A DNA stretch of 64,000 nucleotides from Sipunculus nudus (lineage: Eukaryota > Annelida > Sipuncula > Golfingiida > Sipunculidae): NCBI GenBank assembly GCA_026874595.1, contig CM049309.1:72462426-72526425 (forward strand), given 5' to 3'. Position numbers and translations under genes: made by a program. Below are positions 1 to 11,339 of this stretch, piece after piece (the stretch's first letter is position 1; each line of letters begins with the position of its first letter). Below the pieces are notes generated by a model. That model was not told where the DNA came from and made no database searches. It was given only the letters and a program-made list of their open reading frames with translations.

Positions 1-119
1 GAGTGCTGCCTCGTTTTTCCACCAGTATCTTTACAGTAGTATATAGTGTATAACAGATAAAGGATTATACCACAAAATCCCTCTTGTGTCAAACTTAAAG
101 AGTCTTCTTGAGTAGGTAC

Positions 120-356
120 CTTAACATCCAGTTGTTTTTCATGGTCCTGTTTGAGAATATTATCCGTCTTCTCGATTGTGTCCGTCAGGTAAATTACGTG
201 CTCCCGAGATTCTCGTAGGGCCTTGTCTAGCAGTTCACTGTCACGTGCCATACTGCCACGCAGTGTAAAATTCACCTTGGCTGCCGTCTTCTTAACGCAA
301 CTGATTAGTTCAGTTTTCTTTTTATCAATGTCAGTCAACTTTTCCTTCAAAATGTC
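120..356 (-). CDS. TRIM-type gene, second coding exon (coiled coil)
   Basis: A 79-codon open segment lacking an ATG, bounded by an acceptor (TTTTCAACAG, ending at 357) and a donor (AAG then GTACCT, from 119). Reading phase 0 it joins exactly to the RING/B-box exon. The peptide is highly charged and heptad-like (begins DILKEKLTDIDKKK, ends HEKQLDVK), as expected of the coiled coil that dimerises TRIM proteins. A further exon may begin about 27 nt from the window edge (open frame after a weak AAAG acceptor), but it is too short to judge. The exon was identified by translating the minus strand between the two splice signals; the phase match is the main support. Confidence 0.75.
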
Positions 357-654
357 CTGTTGAAAAGAACAGAATAAAGGCATGACAAGCGAAGTCTGCA
401 ACTTTACGACAGAACCATCCGCTGTAGAATCTAGGGAGTAAAAATTTAACTATTAATAATATTTTGTCAACTCCGTAAATTCTAAAACAAGACGACCAGA
501 GGTCAAGCGCTTGCCGGAAACACTCTGACCAAGATTGGAAGACAGATAACCAGAACATGTCATAGAAAAGACAAAGAGGAAGAAAATGAGCCATTGTTTG
601 TAAAGATTCGACCAATATTGACAAAGTTACGATGATAATAATAATTTGACGTGT

Positions 655-1930
655 TTTCATGACTTTGACCTAGAATTTTGGCCTATTTAACAATACACAT
701 AAAACTTTAAGAGATCGTTCCAATATACGATAGGTGAAAGTTGCTAAGTGATTCCTTGTAAACTGTGGCCTGTAGAATGCTATTATGACAGATGCAAGAA
801 ACATTAAGAAGGCAACATTTAGGACAACATGCAAACAGACAGACATACTGAAAAAGTGACACAAAGTTGAGACCAGTTGACTAGACCAAGTTATGCATAA
901 GAAAAGGTGAAAAATTGAGCCAAAGTTTGTGAAGATAGGACCAGAATTGACCAAGTTATGAGGAAAATAAGATTTTGAAGTGATTTGAAGTCACCGACAT
1001 GCTGACAAAGCGGCAAAAAAGTTGAGATAAGAATACTAAACTATTATATGTTATGAATAAGAGAATAAGTATAAGCTATAGTTTATGAAATTTAGGCTTA
1101 AAGTTTTGGAGATATGGCCAAAAAAATTATATGGTGTAGTGTTTTGTGTGCAGCGCCCCTAGCGGCTATTTTCCGAAACTGAAATATTACTTTTGAGATA
1201 TTAATGTATGCCATAAGATGTATCAGTTTCAAAATGATTCCTGAAAAACAGTGGCCTGTAGGATGTTTTTTGTTAGACACAAGAACAAGCATGAAGGCGA
1301 AAGCGATGACAACTTACAGACAGACAGACATACTATCAAAGTGACACAAAGCTGAGACCAGACGACTTGACCAAGTTATGTAGAAGACCCAGGGGAAGAA
1401 ATTAAGCTATAGTTTACGTAATTCAGGTTTATAGTTTCGGAGATATTGTCACAAAATTATACGTTGATGAAAAATCAATTTTGAGATATTAGTTTAAGAA
1501 ATAAGATTCACCAGTTTCAAAAGGATTCCTGGAAAACTGTGGCCTGTAGAATGCTATATGTAAGACAGAAGCACCAGCAAGAAGGTAAAATTGAGGTTAA
1601 CTGACAGACAGACAAACAAAGTGACACAAGTTGAGAAAAGATGACAAGACCATGTTATGAAAATGACGCAGAGGAAAAAAAGGAGCCCAAGTTTGTGAAG
1701 ATAGGATCAATATTGACAAAGTTCTGATGAAATTAAAATTTCGACGTTTTTTGATGACCTTGACCTTGAACTTTGACGTACAATGAGCAAAAACAAAAGG
1801 CTTCCATAACTTTTAACTTTCAATTACCCCTGTAAGTTTCAGATCGATTGCTACAAAATTGTGGCCAGGAGAGTACTAACAAACAAACATCGTGACAAAC
1901 AAATAGACACACCCACAAACAGACATACGC
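655..1930 (-). repeat. dispersed repeat family A, several diverged units
   Basis: Units of roughly 300-400 bp repeat landmarks such as GTGGCCTGTAGAATGCTAT, a GACAGACAGACA run and GAGATATGGCCAAAAA. The reverse complement of this block matches 40,500-41,640: the shared order is CATTCTACAGGCCACAGTTT, then GCCGCTAGGGG, then TTTTGGCCATATCTCC, then ACATAAACTATAGCTT. No protein is encoded. Class unknown; the word style resembles abundant non-coding repeats of bivalve genomes (recollection, not a search). Confidence 0.7.
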
Positions 1931-3068
1931 AACTGACCAACAATAATGAGTCCTAAACTCGATCATCTTCGAGCAGGATGGGGATTCGTAACCTACCCTG
2001 TGAGTAAAGTTTCCAAGTGCAAATGGTGGTTGCTTCTGAGTTACAGATATGATATATATATATATAGTACATACTGACGGTCCCAATTTAAGGGAGTGTA
2101 ATTATAACAGCAGAAAAGCTCACCCAGCCGATAGTTTGATTGTGCCTGATTAATTATGCACCTGTTTGGTAAGAGAAAATAGTAAGAACGACACTGTGTG
2201 TGGTAGCCCGCCAGGTCAGCGAGTGGCGACATCGTGTGTGCACATGCGGGACCAGCCCTGATCGAGCTGACGATACCAAAACAACCGAGGCCTTCACTTG
2301 GAGTCTAAGACTGATGTTTTTACTTTCAACCGACATACAGCACTCGCACGAGGACAGTGTTACATTTTTACTTTTTTTTAAGACACCATATTATGATTTA
2401 CACTAATGAACATGTCAGTTTAGTCAAATGTTAACGCCAGTAACTCGGGCAGGATTAATCTAACAGCGCCGGGGTTAAAGCTGCACCTCCAGTCCAATAT
2501 TATTGCACTCTGGGTCATGTTTTCATTGCTTGAAAAATGCATGTTTATATCAAATGCAACTGAGGAAATCTACTCAATTACGTACCCCTCTCCCTGACGG
2601 ATGGTCATTCCGTTAGATAGGATGAGATTCAAATGAATTTTTATCGGAATATGTTCGGACCATATCTTTCTCGACAACATTCTCCAAATGCAGGTAAGTT
2701 AATACATTTTTTATGAACAGTTAACCTTCTTACGTAGATGAATTTGGTTGAAAATATATTACCCGTAACTGCGAATGAGTGTTGGACAAATTATCGATGT
2801 ACTCTAATTCTTTTTCCCTTTTTTTGTCCAAAGATTGCTTCTTCTCCTCCAGCAGCCTCTGAAGCAGAAACAGATCGTATGTTAATTCATACATATTCAT
2901 TCACTGTACATGTATTTCTAATTATTTAAACGTTTATCGTACACGGTCAAGTGAACGCACGTAATATTAAGTTGTGATTGACACACATAGCGAAAGATGC
3001 TTAACTACTGATCCCTGATCCCGTCACCTTCAGCACTCTAAGGTCACGTCCATGTTTCCAAGACAGTG

Positions 3069-3069
<1 letters not shown>

Positions 3070-3140
<71 letters not shown>

Positions 3141-3152
3141 TCATTTTTTTCC

Positions 3153-3184
<32 letters not shown>

Positions 3185-3195
3185 GTATATATATA
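3070..3195. repeat. (AT)n microsatellite
   Basis: Long (AT)n run, a short T-rich interruption, then a second (AT)n run. It yields artefactual YIYIYI open frames. Confidence 0.95.
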
Positions 3196-3720
3196 CACGA
3201 TCTTTAAGTGTGTCAGGTCCAATCCCCAAGGTCTGGGAAGCAGGTTTCGAAATGGCGAGACGGGGTAAGAATAAAAGAAAAAAACGATTTCGGTTATTAT
3301 AATAGTTCAGGCCCATCTTATGATGGGTCAGGTCTATTTACGGGTCCGAAATGTCTAGATCGTTGAAAAGATACAATATAATCCTTCTTATTGTAAGGAG
3401 ACGAAACAGTTAACCACAGCACTGCACAGCGTGCTGGATCAGTGGGAAATCATTTAAAACATGAATAAGGCCGTTAATGAAAGACAAACGTTGCAAGGAT
3501 TTTATGTTGTCGTCCTTACTCTACGTTACACTCCCTCCATTAAATTAATAAAGAGACGCCTTGAGTTGTTTGTGCAGAGGTCTCTAGAATTCCAGTTAAA
3601 GTGGACCGATTATTAATGGGAGGGGGGATTCTGTAATGTATCCATGGAGAATACGTAAAATAACACCTAACAAAACTGAGCGAACGAAATAAATGCATTG
3701 TGCTAGCTGTATTATCTCAC

Positions 3721-4122
3721 CCTTTCTCTGCTGTGTGCGTCTTCTGATGTGTCCACCTGGTGGCCAGTGTGGAAACCACGTCGCAAAGTCCCAGAGAAAT
3801 AGCATTTTAGGCAAATTGACTGGTCACACGTTTTACAATAAAGAGAAACAGCGTCTTCTGGGTGATCTGTACACATGATATTTCCCGCCAAATTAGCTTT
3901 GGCTGTCGTCTGCTGCTGTTCCTCGATTGTCTTTTCCAGCGCCACGTTCTTTGGCAGGCTTTGTATGCCATGGATAAGCTTGTGCACCAAACGACATTCT
4001 GGGCACGTGAGGAAATTGTCACGTGTGATCATCATCTGGGCACAGTTTTTACAGAGAGTGTGCCCACAGCCGGGAAGTAGAAGGGGTGTCTTGTAGACTT
4101 CTATGCATACAGGACACTCCAT
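3721..4122 (-). CDS. TRIM-type RING/B-box protein, first coding exon
   Basis: First coding exon (134 codons) of a tripartite-motif protein, a family of mostly E3 ubiquitin ligases, many with innate immune roles. A RING finger opens the protein with zinc ligands C3, C6, C19, H21, C24, C27, C40 and C43. A B-box follows with C84, H87, C96, C99, C104, C107, H118 and H121. The ATG at 4122 is followed at once by the RING (MECPVC), normal for TRIM proteins. The open frame runs a few codons past 3721, but a donor (AAGG then GTGAGA) lies there, giving a phase-0 junction to the exon at 120-356. Family is clear from the cysteine/histidine spacing; the particular TRIM and its C-terminal domain are unknown because the gene leaves the window. 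The substrate cannot be inferred. Confidence 0.85.
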
Positions 4123-6129
4123 CCTCTAACGCCCTCTGTCGGATAAAATAATAACACATGAATGATCAAAATAGGTAATTTTACATAAATTCTATATGCA
4201 AACAAATAATAGTTATATTCAGAAAGTTTTTTTCTTAATATTATAAAAATTACCATTACGGTAGCATCCCTGGCAACCTGCATCCCTGGCGCCCCCCCCC
4301 CCCCCCCCCCCCATATAAAATCAATCCAAACGTTGTTTTAAATGCATATGAGACCCCATACAGAATATATCATTTTAAACCTCGTACAAAGTTCTTTCTA
4401 AGAATATATGTGTTTATGAATTTCAAACCCATTTCTCCATGATAGTTTTTGAAATTTTATTTTTTAAAGGTAAACACTTAAAGCAAACCGAAACAGTACC
4501 CAACTTTTAGTGGGCTAATACCAAACTACATGACAATGTTTCAAAACCATTTTCTTTTATTTTTCATCTATCAAGTTTCTTTATAACTTAAATGGTTTTT
4601 TTGTTGATTCAATAAAAATTATTAATAAATTATTTTTTTAAACAAGAAACAAGCATAGTCGGTGAAAAAAAGTTTTTATTTTGGGTTGATTTTAATTGAA
4701 GGGGTTATGCCAGGTATGCTACCCTAAATATCATAATATTCAGAATATAAACTTGAATAATGTGGCCATCCAACTCCAAAATTAGGCTCCCACTAAGAAG
4801 ATTGTAACACATATCGGTACTTAATATCAAGCACAAGTGGTTCGTCAGAAAATATAGTTAGATTAACATTCAAAGAAATTCATTTAAAGAAGTAATTGAT
4901 TTGCCTGGAACCAAGTTAATAAAAAATATGCACCATGTATGTACCAAATGCCATTACGGTTCGCGTTTAGATTACGTAAATCTCTTAAACCTCTGATCTC
5001 CCCCTGTGGATCTGGCCCTGCTTCATAACTACAGGTGGAGGTTTGGCAAAACAATTAAAGAAACATTTCTTTAGTTGCATAAAAATCAGCTGTACCTATC
5101 ACGTGCGTGTTTGTTTTTTTTTTTATCTAATTTAGTTCATATCCTCTAGTTATCCTTGTATCTGAAATATTAGTCATGAAAGTTCACTCTGAACGCTATT
5201 TTCATAACCTGGTGTGGCAACAGGATCAGTAGCTTCGGTTTAATGCGTCGTCATTTTTAACGGCTGTACATCGTTTTCAAGTACGTTTGTATGAGCCATG
5301 ACATAGCTGATCCTGAGGTGCTGCTGTGTGTGTAATAACAGATTACTTGCGTCCGACGAACAGACATACCACACCCGTGCATTATTTGGCCAATTGAGAA
5401 CCTTGGGCCCACAGATGTTGGTTAAAGGGATTATTTATTAGATCTCAAGCGTTTCGTGACAGCTTCGTATGTTAGTAAATCTTTTCCCAGCTAGATTATC
5501 TTCTTTAAATCTGGTTGAGTTTTCAGATTAACCGGGAACTTCTCGCGAATCGGATGACGTTGGCTGAACTGTATGCATGCATTTTAATATTGCATGTTTG
5601 GAGATAGATTTCTCCATTTTTTGAAGAGACAGATCTCTCTAATGTTTGAAGAGACAGATTTCTCTGCAAAAAAAAATTACTGGTGAGAGTGTGAGTGTGT
5701 GTGTGTGGAATGGTCTGGTGTGAGAGGGCGTTTTCTTAACTCATGTTGTAAACATTTGTGAACATTTTCTCATTTTTTATGCACAAATTTCTCATATTTG
5801 TAAAAGGTATATCAATTAATTTAATATTATGTCTTTATTAAGTCTGTAACTTACATGATCAAATGCACCTATCAAAACCTAGTTATGGCCGTTGGTTATG
5901 AGGTAAACAAAGTCTACTAATATATATTAGCTAATTCCTGATAAAACGTCCTATTCACCAGGAAATGGGCTTGCATTCGAGTTTTCCAATTTACACACAA
6001 ATTAAGCGTGTTTATGAAAAAAAAGTTTATTTTCTTTAATCCCAAAATTATTCACGAATCTTATCTGTAGAATTTATTTGATTTTTTGACGAACTATGTG
6101 AACAAATAAATGAACTGTACGTTAACCTG
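4123..6129. other. intergenic, no gene seen
   Basis: AT-rich DNA upstream of the TRIM start. It has a poly-C run at 4,292-4,312. Nothing coding was recognised on either strand. Confidence 0.5.
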
Positions 6130-6500
6130 GCTTAAGGATTTTTATAATGCCGCAGTGACGAATGTATGTCAGGGGTGGATCCAGGATTTACGAAAAGGGG
6201 GGGGGGGTGTCCAACCCAGGAGGACTAATGAAAACCCTAAAAAAGGTCCCCAGGTCCGGAAAAGGGGGGCGGGGACCCAGGCCGCAAAATTTTGTCTGAA
6301 GCCCTCAAAAAACGTTGTTTCTGATGAAAAAGGGGGGGGGGGTCCGAACCCCCTGGACCCCCCCCCCCCTTGATCCGCTTTTGTTATGTTTATCTACAAG
6401 GTTTTAGTTAACATGGTACATGCACTATGTTGACAAACAAAAATCCAAGTGACTGAAGGCAGTTGATTGCATTTGTGTGGAAGCTGAAAGGTTACTCACA
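6130..6500. repeat. repeat family D copy, split by a MITE
   Basis: The flanks (TTATAATGCCGCAGTGACG on the left; TTATCTACAAGG, TGTTGACAAACA and TTGCATTTGTGTGG on the right) match copies near 8,600-8,720 and 11,175-11,330. The 6,171-6,383 element is inserted between them. Confidence 0.55.
6171..6383. mobile_element. poly-G-rich MITE-like element
   Basis: About 210 bp opening with GGGGTGGATCCAGGATTT and closing with CCCCTTGATCCGCTTTT. The ends are imperfect inverted repeats of each other (GTGGATCCAGG against GCGGATCAAGG). Internal poly-G and poly-C runs could pair. No coding capacity. A diverged relative is at 30,175-30,355. The superfamily is not determined; no clear target-site duplication was found by eye. 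Confidence 0.6.
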
Positions 6501-7580
6501 CAAATTCTACAAAAAGATCGGTGAGCAGCTGACCTTTCAGCATGCAAGTCGTGACTCTTATGATAAATAATGGTGACCTTTTGTTACACTTAGTCATTCT
6601 TTTTTATTCACTGATTATATATCCCGTCTTTTCACAATTAACACACAAGTCTGTCCCAAATGCGAGCTCTCCTTTTGGTATTCATACACACGCAGATGAC
6701 GCACCAGCATTCATATCATGGATTCCTTTTGAATTAGGTACGGTACACCAACATGTTGTGGCCTTTTTAGTGTGGCAGCACATATAGCTGATTTCACACA
6801 AAGGCTATTTAAGGCTATTTTTGCTTTGCATAGACCAGTAGCACCATATTGTATGCCTAATCAGTGATGCTTTTATCTGATCACTTTTGGTTGTATCTCA
6901 TTTAGTACATTTACTGAAAGTCAGCCTTTGTGCTAGGGTTCATGCAGATGAAATCATAGTCAGGTTATAACAAAAACATATCTACCTTTCCTCTGAACCT
7001 GATCAGGTGTATTGTATATAATGTCCTGGTTTAAAGAATATCATACCAGAATATTCGTTAGTTGATGCTGATATGGTTTGTATGCCTCAATCTTCACAAG
7101 TTTATGTGCCGTATGAAAACTCTAGGTTTCTGCAGTATATACACACAAAGAACGGCCAGGCGCTTTACGTACTCATAACAGCGGTCGGCGCATATTTAAA
7201 CAGGCCGACTGAACCATGACGCTGAGCACAATACGGCTTCCCGGGTTCGAGAACGCACGACACGATATTATGCGGAGTACTGGTGTTGATTTGTCCGTTG
7301 ATGAGCCGCAATTCACATTTATGTACTGAAATGATGACAAGGGTTGTTTACCATTAATGTACACAAGGGTATTCACATTTGGCATACATAATTCCTTAAA
7401 ACTTCGTAAATAGTATTTTTTTTTTTGTCAAATATGGTTGATCTCAGTATACAGTATATGATGGTACATGTATTTCGTATGAAGGAGATGCTTATCTCGT
7501 GGGAATAAAATGGCAATGTATTTTTTATATAATATATTAATCATATAAATATACTTTAATAAATCTGATATAACAATATA
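6501..7580. other. intergenic, no gene seen
   Basis: Short open frames only, with no recognisable product. No splice-bounded coding segment stood out. Confidence 0.4.
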
Positions 7581-7587
7581 TGATATG

Positions 7588-7705
7588 ATATAATATATAT
7601 ATATATATAGGATAGGGTTTTTTATAGTCTGATATCACCGATATATACGAAATATAATATAATATAATATAATATAATATAATGTAACATCACATAATAT
7701 AATAT
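7588..7705. repeat. (AT)n and (AATAT)n microsatellites
   Basis: A short (AT)n tract followed by about ten ATAAT/AATAT pentamers (from about 7,656). Confidence 0.9.
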
Positions 7706-8003
7706 TTATTTTGTCTTCTGCGACTTCCAAAAAACTGGACGGTTCACTAGCACCTAATAAACTACCCATTATGTGCATGTTTGGATATAAGTGACTATCT
7801 CAAGTTATACAGAGAGATGGTGCACGTGTTCGTTCGAATGCAAGAATTTATTTTTTAACCGACCATGCATGATATCAACCGGATACAGAGCCCCCGGCAC
7901 ACACGATAGTTCATATCACTGCCCTGTTAATACGGCTTAAACAATGATTTAATCAAGTGGAATCATATCAGCCCAGCGCTCAGTGTACTAGCTCATTACT
8001 CAC

Positions 8004-8215
8004 TTGACGCAACACTGAAGAAAGAAATCGACAACAATCACGATTCGTGGGATGTCACTGAGCTCAGTGACCCACCACTGTAGAATGTAATTGACAAGCA
8101 TCACGCGGCGTGTGATGTCATGGGTGCTCTGTGCAAATGTGACCCACCATCCCGGAATGAAACTGACAACAAAATAAACCCTGCATGTGTGAATGTGCCG
8201 GCGGTTGTGCGCTAC
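8004..8215. repeat. degenerate tandem repeat, period about 80 bp
   Basis: Two to three diverged units, each with GTGACCCACCA, then GAATGWAAYTGACAA, then a CA/GT-rich tail. The similarity keeps one minus-strand frame open for 105 codons, which I regard as non-coding. Confidence 0.55.
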
Positions 8216-8488
8216 ATTGGCCAACACTAAGTGTTTCCTTTGAATATTTCCGGAAAATAAAGTGACTCTACACGGCTGCTTAATAAAAATATTATAAACC
8301 TGTTTAATAGTCAGCAATGTCGTCCGTCTGCCCTGCGGAGGAGAACCTCAGGCCAATACGAAGACAATACGGAACAAGAATGATGAATCATAAGATAAGA
8401 ATCACTCATTCATATTTATGCTATATCAAGACTAACAGACCCATCGGGGCTGTGCACTCATACATATAACAACACACACACACAATGA

Positions 8489-8490
<2 letters not shown>

Positions 8491-8535
<45 letters not shown>
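8491..8535. repeat. (AT)n microsatellite
   Basis: Uninterrupted (AT)n, preceded by a short (CA)n. Confidence 0.95.
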
Positions 8536-8537
<2 letters not shown>

Positions 8538-8599
8538 AGGGTAGGACATCACCAAAATTTATAATTATTATGCTTTAATCATTCTCACATCTCTGTGTT

Positions 8600-8720
8600 G
8601 TGGATGAATGAGGTTGTTTATATACAAGTTGTTGGTAAATAAGGTACATGTGACCGTGTTGACAAACAGATAAACATGTAACTTAAGGTAGCTGGTTGCA
8701 TTTGTGCGTTACCTGAGCTA
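8600..8720. repeat. repeat family D copy
   Basis: Shares GTTGACAAACA, ACATGTAACTTAAGGT and GGTTGCATTTGTG with the copies around 6,430-6,480 and 11,250-11,300. Confidence 0.5.
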
Positions 8721-9109
8721 CCTCAAATAGGCCTCTTCCGTCGTCCGTCCTTCTAGATTTCTATGTAGCGGATGTTTCGAGTCTCATCAACGTTTTTTTT
8801 TTTATATATTTAAGAAAGTTAACTGACCTTACCACCAGAGCCCCCAAAACGCTCCCACACAGAAGGTCTTCCTTGAGAGAGCTGTTTACAAAACAATAAT
8901 GACGTTACAAAGGTCGACGGCGTAGACGCCGCATTGACTGACGTCATCAACTGGAATCTCAGTCATTGTGAACCGTCCTGCAATATTTTGGATTATTTGT
9001 CTCATACGAATTACGTGCCAGTAAGACATTATTGTTCACTCGGTAGTCAAAAGAATTGCTCCTGCAACCTTTGGCCTAGAACCTTATACACTGTCTCCTT
9101 TATATGTAG

Positions 9110-9210
9110 AAAAATATCCCGGAATCGATGCCGACATGGGTACTGGTACAGACTACACGTGTTCTGTTTGGGAGGGCACTTCCAATATATGCAAATGTTA
9201 TTATTGTCAG
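9110..9210 (+). other. possible internal exon, Cys-rich, unassigned
   Basis: A 101-nt segment preceded by CTCCTTTATATGTAG (acceptor-like) and followed by CAG then GTGACT (donor-like). One frame is open throughout and gives a peptide containing YPGIDADMGTGTDYTC and ending CKCYYCQ, with four cysteines. No partner exon in a compatible phase was found: the nearest upstream donor-like site (about 9,020) is in the wrong phase. It may be chance. Confidence 0.2.
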
Positions 9211-9479
9211 GTGACTCACGGTTAATGGTAAAATCGGCGAACTGACTGGCTGCACGGAACAGTTATGCTCATGATTATTCATTGAATGAATATGCTATAA
9301 AGTTCATGGTGAGGGCAATTGCTCCAAAGACCATGTGATCTCTCAGGGGCGTCAATAGAGGGGGACCATTGATCGATTGATTGATAACCTTTAATAACAG
9401 AGGTCAGGCTGAAATTAGAGATCACATGAAATCTAATCAACTTTCGATTATACAAATTTATAACTTGTTTACACTCAAA

Positions 9480-10980
9480 GACCAAATTGTCTTTTTACAT
9501 TCATACATGAATATTGAAAATCTATACATCATAATATACCAGTATTCATAAGTCCAAGCTTCTATCAAATATTTGCCAAATAGAATATAAAGAAAATCTT
9601 CATCGTTTAAGTTGAACAGGAATGTTGATGTTTGAACCTCGCAGCTGTTCATAATAAGCTCCCATAATCGATCCCTTGGATCTTTCGTATTGTCACAATA
9701 TAGTTGTGCATGTATAACAGGGCAAGAATAAATAGAGCCACACAGAAAACACAGCACGCCCGATGGACAGAAATAGTTTTGACATCCATTTAAATCTTGA
9801 TAAGGAACCTGGTATCTCGTTCGCAGCTTCCCACATGACAGAAGGCCTGAAGCAGTCTGGATGTACATGGTTGAAAAATGTATATCCTGACTCAGTGAAG
9901 GTACTCCGAGTGTAAGCATCATATTCAAAATTTGCAATAGAATGGATTATCCGGTTTTTCCAGGCACTTTTATTTATAGATGGCCCAGTGCTGTCGGGAC
10001 CAGTAATTACATATAAACAATCCAAAAGGTTTAACTCTGTTAAAATATTATACAGACCTGGAACAAATCCTGATCTGTATTTTCCAGAATGTAGTTTTCC
10101 TGTTATTAAACGAAACATGATAATAAGCTTACATACATTGGTACCTGGATGCATCAGAATATTTCCTAGCAAAGTCAATTTAGCTTTTTTGATAAATGCA
10201 CAAACACGAGGAATTCCCAACATAGACAAAGCCATATCCGATCTGGTTTGCCGGTGGAAACCTTGCATAATTTAACACAGAATCTCTGCATTCTCTCAAG
10301 ACTAGCAAAGTTAGACACAGTCAATCTATTCCATTAATTCACAACCGTACAAGGCCTTTGGCAGAACAATAGATTTATAAAGACGGGAGCTCGTTAAGGG
10401 ATTTAGGCCCTTTGGCCGGACACCCATTACTAGAAGTCCTAAAAATGAACCTCTGCCACGCCTGCACGCTTCTTCAATTCGTCAATTAATTTTAAGGCCT
10501 CCATGTAATAAAATGCCTAGATGTTTAAATTCGCGGTTCTCTTCAAGTTCGTGATAATCCAACCTAAAACTTCTAAGCTAAACATTTTTTATGTGAGTCG
10601 TGTCATTTTCACAAAAAAAACTACAACTGTTTTCAATGGGTTAAAATTAAATCTCCATGCACAGCTGAAGTCCCAACACAAATCAATCGTTTTTTGCAAC
10701 CCTGCTCGAGATGGTGACAATAAGCAAATGTCATTAGCTTGCACAGGACATCCAGTGTATATGGTTCCTAAGTGGGTCCCTAATTTAGAATTACGCAGAT
10801 ATCTGGCAGTGGATCAATGAATACTAGGAAAAATAAAGGAGATAACACGCCACCTTGACGGACTGATTGTTTAACAGGAAACCAGTGACTTGCGCGAACC
10901 ACCATCAACATAATGGGAAATTGTCTCTTGGACAATTAAGGATGCATGAATGGATGAACTATTTTTCTGGTGAGCACATT
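9480..10980 (-). mobile_element. degraded LINE, 3' half of reverse transcriptase ORF
   Basis: Minus-strand translation shows non-LTR reverse transcriptase blocks in several frames. SVRQGGVLSPLF (about 10,855) is the usual RT motif before the catalytic loop. QANDICLLSPS (about 10,730) is the catalytic loop, with AND where ADD is expected. NPLKTVV follows. The C-terminal segment TRSDMALSMLGI is typical of CR1/RTE-like elements, and a Cys/His segment (CFLCGSIYSCPVIH) lies in a further frame near 9,750. At least three frameshifts or stops separate the pieces, so the copy is dead. The 5' end with the endonuclease is missing (5' truncation, normal for LINEs). Confidence 0.75.
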
Positions 10981-11104
10981 ATAACGGACCCGGAAATAGC
11001 TTGCCAGTGCCGACAGCTTTTTTGTAATCCTACCTAGAACATTTTTTTCGAGAAGTTTATAAAAACTGGAAAGGAGAGTGATCCCGCTATAGTTGTTTGG
11101 ATCG

Positions 11105-11122
11105 GGGGGGGGGGGGGGGGAT
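11105..11122. repeat. poly-G run
   Basis: Homopolymer of about 18 G. Such runs recur near 28,090, 38,065, 38,635, 42,160 and 62,205. Confidence 0.9.
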
Positions 11123-11174
11123 ATATAGAACCTATGTGATCTTTGCGTAAAAATTAATGAACTCTATGGAAAGC

Positions 11175-11330
11175 CTTTTAGGAAGAGTAATTATAATGCC
11201 TCTGTGACGGATGTCGGAGCTTATTATCTGCAAGCTATTAGTAAACACAGCAATGTTGACAATAGAAAAAAAACATGTAATCTTAGGTCATTATTTACAT
11301 ATATACGACAATTGAACGGCCAAAACGAAT
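11175..11330. repeat. repeat family D copy
   Basis: TTATAATGCCTCTGTGACGG aligns with the 6,140-6,165 flank. AATGTTGACAATAG, ACATGTAATCTTAGGTCA align with the 8.65 kb copy. Confidence 0.5.
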
Positions 11331-11339
11331 TTTGGAAAA

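Larger units (their letters stand above)
357..3720 (-). other. TRIM-type gene intron 1, repeat-filled
   Basis: Intron of about 3.4 kb between the two TRIM exons. It holds several tandem-like copies of a dispersed repeat (about 655-1,930), an (AT)n tract at 3,070-3,195 and otherwise AT-rich DNA. On the opposite strand there are consensus splice signals near 2,693 and 2,861-2,880, but no convincing gene. Confidence 0.6.

Noticed and set aside
3001-3316. Minus-strand frames rich in YIYIYI
   Set aside because: Translation of an (AT)n microsatellite; the same artefact recurs at every long (AT)n tract (46.3, 51.0, 51.9 and 61.0 kb).
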